From NCBI RefSeq assembly GCF_002482385.1, contig NZ_DLFW01000041.1:161041-225040 (forward strand): a DNA stretch of 64,000 nucleotides, read 5' to 3'. Numbering within the stretch: position 1 is the first letter of the stretch; each line of letters starts with the position of its first letter. The stretch is from Dysgonomonas sp. UBA7710. Its GTDB lineage: Bacteria; Bacteroidota; Bacteroidia; Bacteroidales; Dysgonomonadaceae. The notes under the pieces were generated by a model, which searched no databases, was not told where the DNA came from, and worked only from the letters and a program-made list of their open reading frames with translations. Positions 8,606 to 16,579 of the stretch are shown one piece after another. A program made the position numbers and the translations under genes.

Positions 8606-8638
8606 TCTAAAATAGGCGCACTAGACTTAATTATAATT

Positions 8639-8677
8639 CATGCAGGCAGGCTTTTCTGCCCGCTTGCATGGATTTTT
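8639..8677 (+). terminator. Hairpin and short T-run between major fimbrillin and anchor genes
   Basis: CATGCAGGCAGGC (8639-8651) pairs with 8656-8670 around a TTTT loop with one or two imperfect positions, and is followed by GATTTTT. The next gene starts 30 nt later on the same strand, so this probably acts as a partial terminator or processing site. Confidence 0.55.
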
Positions 8678-8707
8678 AAAAAACGAGGAAATTTAAATAG
8701 AAAATAA

Positions 8708-9598
8708 ATGAAACTGTTGAAAGCTCTGCCTGTATTTATTCTATCTATATTCTTATCCGGATGTATAGGCGACAATATGGACGACTGTCCTCCTCTGAAG
8801 AATGTTATTTTACATTTCAACTATCCCAGTTTCCCGGATCATGTAAACCGGGTGAATATTGGTATTTTTGATAAAGATGGGGCACACGTTCTCAATCAAC
8901 AGATTGACAAGGAAGATCTAAATATATTCCAAGGAACATATTTAACACTCAATACAGGAGAGTACACTGCTATTTGCTGGGGCAATGCTTTTGATGATAC
9001 ACGTATTACCTGTTTCAATCCTAATTCATTTATGCACGATGGGGAAGTTTCACATCCCAACTATGGTACAGCTCTGCAAATACCGACACATGATTCGTTA
9101 TATTACGGAAAACATAATTTCACGGTTACATCCAGAGACAGAGTTGAACATACTGTTTATTTCAAACCTTCACACATCAAAATATATGTATATGTAAAAG
9201 GTCTGGCAGCATTATCTACAGACCTCTTACCTGCACACTATCCGGTAGTAAGGATAAACAATCTCAACCCTACCTGCAATTTCGACATGCAAACGGCAGG
9301 AACAGGCACAACTTACTATCCTGATATAAATATAGATAGTACAGAAAAAATGGCTATCGCACGATGCAACGCTTTGCGATTTGAAAATGACAATCCTATA
9401 ACGATAGAACTTTTGGACAATGCTATCGGAAACAACATATTATGTACAGTGGGACTCCGTAAATTTATGGAAGATAATTCTATTACTGTTCAGGAAGGCG
9501 AAGAACTGACTATTCCTATACTGATTCTGTTCAAAAATGGAAATGTAACGATAGAACTTCTTAAATGGGAAGAAGTACCTGTTGAACCAGAAATTTAA
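8708..9598 (+). CDS. FimB/Mfa2-family fimbrial anchor lipoprotein
   Basis: The 296-residue protein has a lipoprotein signal ending IFLSGC at residue 19, followed by the family hallmark DDCPPLKNVILHFNY. Next come VNRVNIGIFDKDG and TLNTGEYTAICWGN, as in FimB/Mfa2 proteins. Members remain lipid-anchored in the outer membrane, end the growing pilus and limit its length. The second half contains HIKIYVYVKGL and NITIELL-like strands of the second beta-sandwich. Order after the major fimbrillin is the usual one in Bacteroidales. Confidence 0.8.
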   Translation: MKLLKALPVFILSIFLSGCIGDNMDDCPPLKNVILHFNYPSFPDHVNRVNIGIFDKDGAHVLNQQIDKEDLNIFQGTYLTLNTGEYTAICWGNAFDDTRITCFNPNSFMHDGEVSHPNYGTALQIPTHDSLYYGKHNFTVTSRDRVEHTVYFKPSHIKIYVYVKGLAALSTDLLPAHYPVVRINNLNPTCNFDMQTAGTGTTYYPDINIDSTEKMAIARCNALRFENDNPITIELLDNAIGNNILCTVGLRKFMEDNSITVQEGEELTIPILILFKNGNVTIELLKWEEVPVEPEI

Positions 9599-9610
9599 TA
9601 TAACAGATTA

Positions 9611-11524
9611 ATGATGAAAAAAATATTATCCTATATCATATTAATCCTCTTTATTCTGGGATTTTCCTGCCAAGACAATGACAAATCAAATGACATTGTA
9701 GATGAGGGAAATATGAAAACTGTTACGCTCTCATTGAAACTACCCGGAGATATGCGTAAAAACGCCTCTTCCGGTACCAAGTCGATGACGGAAGAACAGG
9801 AACAGGAAGTAACAACAATTGATGTCCTTGCTTTTATGAATGATGGTAGTGGAAATTATCTGTATGCATACAAGTCGAAAGGGGAGAACATATCCCTGCA
9901 TGACGGAGAGGGCACATTCAAAGTAACTCTTGCCGAATATTATAAATCCCAGGCTTTAATTATATTAGCGAATGCGTCTGACGAATTAAGCACGGTTAAT
10001 ATTGCATTGAACGATAATATAAATTCTGTCCTTCCCCTTCTGGTAACCTCCAGCGATACGGAATGGGATGCAAACAACAACAATTCAGGTATATTACGCA
10101 ATATTCCGATGTATTGCAAAACAGCCCCTGCTATTATCAGTAATACAACCTCGAATTTAGGTACTTTCGACCTGACAAGAATGCTGGCCAGACTGGATGT
10201 AAGAACAAAGACCGGCATCGCTAATTTCCAATTGGTAAATGCATGCATATTTAATCGTAAAAACAAAGGATACATAGCTTACAAAGATTACTACTGGGAC
10301 GGAGCAAAAGTAATGATGGCGGATGTACCTGAAGATGCCACAACAACAAAGTTGAACAATATCCTATATAGTACAGATGCCTCTCATCAGATTATACAAA
10401 GTATATATACATTCGAAACTAAAGGAGCGGAAACCCGGAGCGAGGCTACAACCATTATTATCGGCGGCTATTATGATTATCCGGCTAATGCGTCAAAAGT
10501 GACATATTACCGGATAGACATTCCGACAACATCTATCAGGGACTTTAGTGGGGATATTCTCCGAAACCATCTTTATGATATTGAGATACAATCTGTAGAT
10601 GACGAAGGCGCGGAAACACCCGAAAATGCTTTTGATGGGGAAATAAAAATAACCGCTACAATTACTCCATGGAATCTCGCCAGGCAAAATGTAATATTCG
10701 AAGGCCAGTATAATCTGACATTGGACAAAGCTTCTATTGATTTCAAAAATCATATTGGAGACCAGGAGATAGAAATAAGTACGACCCATCCGTCGGGAAT
10801 AAGTATAAGCCCTATTACATACACTAATGAAAACGTGACAGGATGGCTCGAGATAGCACAGGTAAGCGCCAACAAATGGAAAATATCTACTAATGACGAC
10901 AACTATCAGGCAAAGAGACAGGCACAAATAACTGTAACTGCCGGTAATATGAATTATGTGGTAAAACTGTCCCAGAAAGGCTGTGGTGATAACGGAACAG
11001 CCGAATTAATGGAAATAACCGAAAACAGTGCCTATTATACTCATTTGTATAACGGAAAATGCTGGATGGTTGAAAATTCAAGAGAAGAAAAACTGTTAAG
11101 TGGAAACGAACCCGGCTATGCTTCTGATAAATATGGAGATGGAGGCACAATTATAGGCCCTGTACCGGGAACGGAGAATCATCAGCACTACTATACATGG
11201 GGACAGGCAACCCTTGCTGACAACGCATGTCCGCAAGGATGGCATCTGCCTACAATAGCGGAATTCAATACACTTATCAGTGCAATTACAGCGCAACCTT
11301 CCACTCTGGGTAAGTTCTGGATCGGAACCAATTATAATAACAGTATGTCCGGTTATTATATTAACGCCAATAATGAATGGCACGACTGGAATATTAAAGG
11401 ATATTGGTGGTGTTCCTCAAATGACAATAATCCTTACTATTATACAGGTAACGCCAATAACATGTATGGCCCTGTACTGACCGACGGAAACAACTGGCTC
11501 TCGGTACGTTGTGTAAAAGATTAA
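9611..11524 (+). CDS. Fimbrial tip-type lipoprotein with BACON-like and FISUMP domains
   Basis: The lipoprotein signal ends LGFSC (Cys20). An N-terminal fimbrillin domain has VTLSLKLPGDMRK, TTIDVLAFMN, ALIILANASD and RMLARLDVRTK. From about residue 370 a BACON-like Ig fold follows (IEISTTHPSGISISP through YVVKLSQKGC). The last 170 residues form a FISUMP (Fib_succ_major) domain: CWMVENSREE, HYYTWGQAT, CPQGWHLPTIAEFN, WWCSSNDN and SVRCVKD. Arg49 sits at the boundary between the first two strands, like the processing site of P. gingivalis pilins. A pilin base with a distinct C-terminal domain is the layout expected of a tip adhesin; the ligand is unknown. Confidence 0.75.
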   Translation: MMKKILSYIILILFILGFSCQDNDKSNDIVDEGNMKTVTLSLKLPGDMRKNASSGTKSMTEEQEQEVTTIDVLAFMNDGSGNYLYAYKSKGENISLHDGEGTFKVTLAEYYKSQALIILANASDELSTVNIALNDNINSVLPLLVTSSDTEWDANNNNSGILRNIPMYCKTAPAIISNTTSNLGTFDLTRMLARLDVRTKTGIANFQLVNACIFNRKNKGYIAYKDYYWDGAKVMMADVPEDATTTKLNNILYSTDASHQIIQSIYTFETKGAETRSEATTIIIGGYYDYPANASKVTYYRIDIPTTSIRDFSGDILRNHLYDIEIQSVDDEGAETPENAFDGEIKITATITPWNLARQNVIFEGQYNLTLDKASIDFKNHIGDQEIEISTTHPSGISISPITYTNENVTGWLEIAQVSANKWKISTNDDNYQAKRQAQITVTAGNMNYVVKLSQKGCGDNGTAELMEITENSAYYTHLYNGKCWMVENSREEKLLSGNEPGYASDKYGDGGTIIGPVPGTENHQHYYTWGQATLADNACPQGWHLPTIAEFNTLISAITAQPSTLGKFWIGTNYNNSMSGYYINANNEWHDWNIKGYWWCSSNDNNPYYYTGNANNMYGPVLTDGNNWLSVRCVKD

Positions 11525-11566
11525 TATTCAATTCTATCATAATGACGATTTACATTCATATAGAAA

Positions 11567-13723
11567 ATGAAAAATAAAATATATAACATAAAGAATATAA
11601 ATAAGCTGACCTACTTGCTGTTAATCTCTACGTTGCCTCTGATTATCTCTTGCCGTAACGAAGAGACTAACATTGAGCCGGATGATACGTCAAAGCATGC
11701 CATAAACTTTACATTAAACATTCCGGGGCTGAATCTGCCATCTACATATTCTATGGATGGTACTAAAGAAAATGAAGTGAATGAAGTCGACGTATTTATT
11801 TTTAAAGTAAATAATTCGGGAGACCAGACTTTTATCTATCATAAAAAAGCGACAAATATTAAAAATGGGAGTGGCACTGCTAAATTTCATACTGTAATAG
11901 AGGAAGATACCGATTGCAATATACTACTGGTAGCAAATGCACGGGCACAAGTCGATAATATTTTAGGTTCGCTCACAACCGGTATATCTACAAAGGTCGA
12001 TGTACTAAATCTATTGGAATACTCCTACGAAAACAAATGGGAGGCGGATGGTAATGGTATTTACAGAAATATACCCATGATAGCCGAAACAGGCAAGATA
12101 AATATAACAATAGGAATGCATATAACAAATGTATCCTTAGTCAGAATGCTGGCCCGTATAGATGTTAAGGTAAACGCAGCTGTTGCTCCGGCTACATTCG
12201 AATTATCCAACATCTATCTATGCAATTATAATACCAACGGGCGCATTGCATCCATATGGAATGCTCTGGGCGAATTATCTTCCGCAGCAGCAACCAGCCC
12301 TAATCTTCCTGCTTCCACCGGAAGAAAATCCGGTGCGGAAAATGCAATAAAATATGAAGCGAACGGATCGGCCGGATTCAGCGGTGAAATATATACATTC
12401 GAGGCAAATGCTGCCAGTGACAACAACGGGTATGACCACAGCGACCGTAAAGATGCAACCTGCCTGATTATCGAAGGAAAATATAACGGAGCAAATGAAG
12501 CTTCTTTCTACCGGGTCGATTTCACATATCCTGAAGCTGCTACAGGAATCGAAAAGGGAGATTATATGCCTCTATTGCGTAATTACAGATATGAAGTAGA
12601 AATAAATGGCGTTACAGGAAGCGGACTTCCGTCTATTGAGGAAGCTCTGGCATCATATATGGTTCATTCTAACCTGGATATTATACCTATAGTATATGAT
12701 GAGGGCCTCATTAAAGATATTGTTTTTAACGGACGATATATGCTTGGTGTAGATATAGGGGAATTTTTGTCGTACTCGGGTAGAAATCTCAATGGAACTG
12801 AAGAAGCCTCAAAACTGGTAATCAATACCAATGAACCGGAAGGTTGGAAAATAAAAATCACTGATAAAAATGGTAAAGCAGATCCCGATTGGCTGAAAGT
12901 AACCAACAAACAAGGAAATACAGGCACTACCCAGATAGGTTTGATTGTAAATACCACCGCAGCGGATAAAGCAGAAATTGGATATCTGGATATCTTAGCC
13001 GGAAATCTGATAAAGAGAATAACTTATTATAGTGTTGATCCTCTCTTCGAATTTAAAGATCTGACAGACGGAGCAACTATCGACTTTGGAGCGGCAGATC
13101 AAAGCCTGATTTACAATGTAAGATTCAGAACCAATGCGCGTTGGAAATATTCTGCATCGGATAATACAAATAACAATGCCTTTCCAAACACAATTTTAAG
13201 CATGTCGCATCCATTAGAAGCTCCGTATAATGTCGGGGGAACTTCAGCCCAGATAGCAGACATAACGTTTCACTTTATGCCGTCGATAGACGATACTCCT
13301 GTTGCAGGTACAAAGTTTTCCACAACACTGACATTCTCTACAAGCTATACCGGTGATTCAGGAAACGATGTTGTGAGAACTCTCACATTCAAGAGAACGG
13401 TTCCTGCATATGTCGGCTTGTTCAGCATGGAACCGAATGATATAGATTTACCATCAGCTGGTTCTGTAGTAAAGATTACGGCCACAGCTAACGTAGCATG
13501 GAGCGGAATAGCAAGATATGCAGACAATAGTATGCTTGCATCTACCGGTTCCACAACTGTTCCTGCTACCCCGAAAAGCTCCGGCTTTTCAAACGTTACG
13601 GTACGCGAGAATCTCGAATCTTCTGCCCGTGTCATTAATTTCTATATTAAATATACCGATACCAATGGTGTACAACATGAGTCGTATGTAGGTCAGTTGA
13701 TACAGAAAAAAGCAGGGCAATAA
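11567..13723 (+). CDS. Large fimbrillin-like lipoprotein with BACON-like repeats
   Basis: The lipoprotein signal ends PLIISC at residue 29. The first 370 residues are related to the preceding tip-type protein (INFTLNIPG, NEVDVFIFKV, CNILLVANARA, VRMLARIDVKVN). They are followed by two or three BACON-like Ig domains. The clearest run from about residue 395 (KLVINTNEPEGWKI through DILAGNLIKR) and from about 622 to the end (IDLPSAGSVVKITATANVAW through VGQLIQKK). BACON domains often mediate binding to surfaces or glycans. It is probably a minor or tip subunit in the same operon, 42 nt downstream of its paralogue. Confidence 0.65.
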   Translation: MKNKIYNIKNINKLTYLLLISTLPLIISCRNEETNIEPDDTSKHAINFTLNIPGLNLPSTYSMDGTKENEVNEVDVFIFKVNNSGDQTFIYHKKATNIKNGSGTAKFHTVIEEDTDCNILLVANARAQVDNILGSLTTGISTKVDVLNLLEYSYENKWEADGNGIYRNIPMIAETGKINITIGMHITNVSLVRMLARIDVKVNAAVAPATFELSNIYLCNYNTNGRIASIWNALGELSSAAATSPNLPASTGRKSGAENAIKYEANGSAGFSGEIYTFEANAASDNNGYDHSDRKDATCLIIEGKYNGANEASFYRVDFTYPEAATGIEKGDYMPLLRNYRYEVEINGVTGSGLPSIEEALASYMVHSNLDIIPIVYDEGLIKDIVFNGRYMLGVDIGEFLSYSGRNLNGTEEASKLVINTNEPEGWKIKITDKNGKADPDWLKVTNKQGNTGTTQIGLIVNTTAADKAEIGYLDILAGNLIKRITYYSVDPLFEFKDLTDGATIDFGAADQSLIYNVRFRTNARWKYSASDNTNNNAFPNTILSMSHPLEAPYNVGGTSAQIADITFHFMPSIDDTPVAGTKFSTTLTFSTSYTGDSGNDVVRTLTFKRTVPAYVGLFSMEPNDIDLPSAGSVVKITATANVAWSGIARYADNSMLASTGSTTVPATPKSSGFSNVTVRENLESSARVINFYIKYTDTNGVQHESYVGQLIQKKAGQ

Positions 13724-13732
13724 ATATAATAG

Positions 13733-14656
13733 ATGAAAAGAAATATACCATATCGAATATCAGCATATATATGCATAATAGTATTACTATCGGCTATCTC
13801 GTGTTCCCATAACCAATCCCGGTCATATGAGAATTACACTGAAATAGAGAATAGATACTACCATCTGAAATCCGCAAATACAGATGCAGAAAAGGAAGGC
13901 CTGAAGGCATATGTATGCGATACTTTAAACTTCACCGAGTTGTATGATTCCCCGTTATGGGATCAGTTTATTGAAGACTGGATAAGCCTGTTCCGTAAAA
14001 ATCCGGCCCAAGCGTTTCCGACTGAAGAATTTACACATATTTCCAAGAGAATACTTGATCGTGTTGCGATAGAAAACCCTGAAATTATCGAGCCTTTAGT
14101 CCACACATCAACAGAAATCTTAATTGGCATAGGTCAGAAGAAAATAGCCGCTTGTATCGTAGCATATTCCAATGGGATAAATATAAGAGCGAACGACGAT
14201 AGCGAGATAGCCATGAGGCTACTCACAGCAATGATGCTCCCCGGCACAAAAGCTCCCGCCCTTATAGGACTGAAACGGGCCGGAAACAAGGAGAAGCTAA
14301 TCATTTTCTACGATAGCAATTGCTCCGACTGCAAATCATTATTGTCAAATATAAGCGACAGATATAAAGAATTATCGGAGAAAGGAATAGATGTAATCAG
14401 TTTATCGGCAGACACCGACAAAACACTATATACGAAATATGCTAAAAACTTTCCATGGAAAAATAAACTGTGTGATTACCAATCATTCAGCAGCGGGAAT
14501 TTTAAGAATTACGGAGTAGCGGCAGTTCCCACCATGTATTTGATCGGTTCTGACGGACTAGTTGTAGACCGGTTCGATACATTGGAAGAAACCGATCTGC
14601 TTAATAAAGAATCTGATATAAAAATAATAAACAATGAGAAAAAAGCCCTTCGCTAA
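13733..14656 (+). CDS. Thioredoxin-like lipoprotein (TlpA/ResA type)
   Basis: A lipoprotein signal ends SAISC at residue 24. The C-terminal 140 residues are a thioredoxin fold: LPGTKAPALIGLKRAG, LIIFYDSNCSDCKSL with a C-x-x-C active site, and VAAVPTMYLIGSDGLVVDRF with the cis-proline. The N-terminal 150 residues are helical and unassigned, as in other Bacteroidetes members of the family. It acts in the periplasm as a disulfide reductase or isomerase. It lies 9 nt after the fimbrillin-like gene and is the last gene before an internal promoter. The FISUMP domain two genes upstream contains several cysteines and is a possible client. Confidence 0.8.
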   Translation: MKRNIPYRISAYICIIVLLSAISCSHNQSRSYENYTEIENRYYHLKSANTDAEKEGLKAYVCDTLNFTELYDSPLWDQFIEDWISLFRKNPAQAFPTEEFTHISKRILDRVAIENPEIIEPLVHTSTEILIGIGQKKIAACIVAYSNGINIRANDDSEIAMRLLTAMMLPGTKAPALIGLKRAGNKEKLIIFYDSNCSDCKSLLSNISDRYKELSEKGIDVISLSADTDKTLYTKYAKNFPWKNKLCDYQSFSSGNFKNYGVAAVPTMYLIGSDGLVVDRFDTLEETDLLNKESDIKIINNEKKALR

Positions 14657-14720
14657 TACTATGATTCATAAAAATTTGTCTTCATCCACATATTGGAAAC
14701 ACCGAAGTTGAAGATATGTG

Positions 14721-14769
14721 TAGTTTTGTAAAGTCTGAAATCCTGTGAGTCGGGAGATTCGCAGGATTT
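14721..14769 (+). promoter_or_regulatory. Internal promoter with 5' leader hairpin before the C11 peptidase gene
   Basis: TAGTTTTG at 14721-14728 is an exact -7 match; the -33 element is weak. Directly after the predicted start site, AAATCCTG (14738-14745) pairs with CAGGATTT (14762-14769), with a further imperfect GAGTC/GATTC pairing inside. No T-run follows, so this is more likely a stabilising leader hairpin than a terminator. Confidence 0.4.
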
Positions 14770-14810
14770 ATTAAAAAAGGAAATTAATCTCTTCTAAAAC
14801 AATAATATCA

Positions 14811-15935
14811 ATGACGGTTGGCAGTAAAATATTCAAATCAGCGATAATCATATTGACAGCAATACTATCCGTATCCTGTATATATGATGAGGATATACAC
14901 CCTGTGAACAGGGTAATACTCGTCTATCTGGGGGGAGATAATAGTTTGTCTGACGAAGTATATGAAAAGATAGAAGCTATCCGTGTAGGCTGGGACAAAG
15001 AAAATAAAGGTAAACTATTGATCTATAATGACCCTTCCGGTGCTTCTCCGCAACTGATAGAAATATGCACATGCCATAAAGGGAATCCGATAAAAGAAAT
15101 TATCCATACATATGGCGAAGAAAACTCTGCAGACAGCAAGGTATTCGGCCGTGTTATTAATGAAGTGAGAACAATATACCCTGCATCATCATATGGTCTC
15201 ATCCTATTTTCTCATGCCTCAGGATGGCTGCCTCAGGAGACATTGAAAAATCCCAAATCTATATTAATAGATAATAAGCGGGAAATGGATATCACCGATT
15301 TTGCCGATGCTATACCTGAAAATTACTTCGATTTCATAATCTTCGAGGCCTGCTTTATGGCCGGTATTGAAGTAGCATATGAGCTCAAGGACAAAGCAGA
15401 TTATATACTGGTTTCTTCTGCCGAAATAGTCTCCCCGGGTTTTACCGAGATTTATAAACAATCGGCCATAAGCTATCTGTATGAGTCTCCTGTCAACCTG
15501 AAAGGATTTGCACAATCGGCATTTAATTATTTCAACTCACAATCAGGATTTCTCAATTCTGCTACACTGAGTATAATAAAAACATCTGAACTGGATGCTT
15601 TGGGTAATATTATAAAAAAGAATTACAATAGAGACAATACTGTCGATATAAATACAATCCAGCATTTCGACAGATATACATACCACCTCTTCTTTGATTT
15701 CGAAGATTATTTTTCATCATATCTGCAAACCGATATGCAAAGGCAGGAACTATCCGAGGCTATTAATTCCTGCATTATCTATAAAGCTGCTACCTTTCTA
15801 TTCATGGATGGATATAATGGTTTTGAAATAAAAAAACACTCGGGATTAACCACGTATATCCAACAAGAACAATTCCCGTATCTAAATACAGAATATCAAA
15901 AGCTAAAATGGTATAAGAAGATTTCAGAAAATTGA
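14811..15935 (+). CDS. Clostripain-family (C11) cysteine peptidase lipoprotein
   Basis: The 374-residue protein has a lipoprotein signal ending LSVSC at residue 23 and a caspase-like clan CD fold. VILVYLGGDNSL forms the first strand, GLILFSHASGW carries the catalytic His (about 135), and FIIFEACFMAGIEVAYEL carries the catalytic Cys (about 181). C11 enzymes related to clostripain cleave after Arg or Lys. Gingipains, which mature FimA and Mfa1 in Porphyromonas, belong to the same clan. It heads the last three-gene block of the plus fimbrial arm, so a role in pilin maturation is a reasonable inference. Specificity cannot be read from the sequence. Confidence 0.8.
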   Translation: MTVGSKIFKSAIIILTAILSVSCIYDEDIHPVNRVILVYLGGDNSLSDEVYEKIEAIRVGWDKENKGKLLIYNDPSGASPQLIEICTCHKGNPIKEIIHTYGEENSADSKVFGRVINEVRTIYPASSYGLILFSHASGWLPQETLKNPKSILIDNKREMDITDFADAIPENYFDFIIFEACFMAGIEVAYELKDKADYILVSSAEIVSPGFTEIYKQSAISYLYESPVNLKGFAQSAFNYFNSQSGFLNSATLSIIKTSELDALGNIIKKNYNRDNTVDINTIQHFDRYTYHLFFDFEDYFSSYLQTDMQRQELSEAINSCIIYKAATFLFMDGYNGFEIKKHSGLTTYIQQEQFPYLNTEYQKLKWYKKISEN

Positions 15936-15991
15936 TTAATCAAAGGTAAATATCCGAAATGTAAGGAAAACCAAAAAATATAAGAGATAAA

Positions 15992-16567
15992 ATGATAAAG
16001 AGGTTGTTAAATACACGAAGTTTAAAAATCGTGTTGTTTGGGACGATACTGTTACTCGGCACAATGAACAAAGCAAGTGCTCAATTTTATTCCGTTAAAA
16101 CTGATATACTGGGCCTGGCTACCACTACATTGAATGTTGAGGGCTCGGCCGTTGTGAGTAACCAATGGACTCTACATCTACATGTACAATATAATCCATG
16201 GACATTTCCGGACAATAAAAAAATGAAAAATCTGACATTCCTGCCGGGTACACGTTACTGGTTCAACGAGACCTACAGTTATAGTTATTTTATAGGCTTC
16301 AATGCAATTATCAGCAGGTACAATGTCGGAGGATTATTCGGTAGTGATTACCGCTACGACGGAATGGGTTACGGAGGAGGAGTATCATTCGGATTTTCAA
16401 AACCTATCCAAAGGCGGTGGAATCTGGAGTTCGAGCTAGGTATAGGTGGTGTATATTCCAATTACGATAAATATCCTTGCATAAAATGTGGGGAGAAAAT
16501 AGACGAAGGGTCAGGATTCTTTCTGTCCCCGAATAAGGCTGCGATAAGTTTGGTTTATTTATTCTGA
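15992..16567 (+). CDS. DUF3575 domain protein, fimbria-associated
   Basis: The 191-residue protein has a signal peptide ending NKASAQF. The DUF3575 body follows: YSVKTDILGLATTTLNVEGS, WTLHLHVQYNPWTF, TRYWFNETYSYSYFIGF, and a final strand AAISLVYLF suited to a small outer-membrane barrel. It is the second DUF3575 protein of the locus (compare 1807-2406). Two cysteines near residue 164 (CIKC) sit in a loop. It lies 12 nt before the OmpA-like lipoprotein, mirroring the DUF3575-OmpA order of the minus arm. Confidence 0.8.
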   Translation: MIKRLLNTRSLKIVLFGTILLLGTMNKASAQFYSVKTDILGLATTTLNVEGSAVVSNQWTLHLHVQYNPWTFPDNKKMKNLTFLPGTRYWFNETYSYSYFIGFNAIISRYNVGGLFGSDYRYDGMGYGGGVSFGFSKPIQRRWNLEFELGIGGVYSNYDKYPCIKCGEKIDEGSGFFLSPNKAAISLVYLF

Positions 16568-16579
16568 TATAAAGGATTT

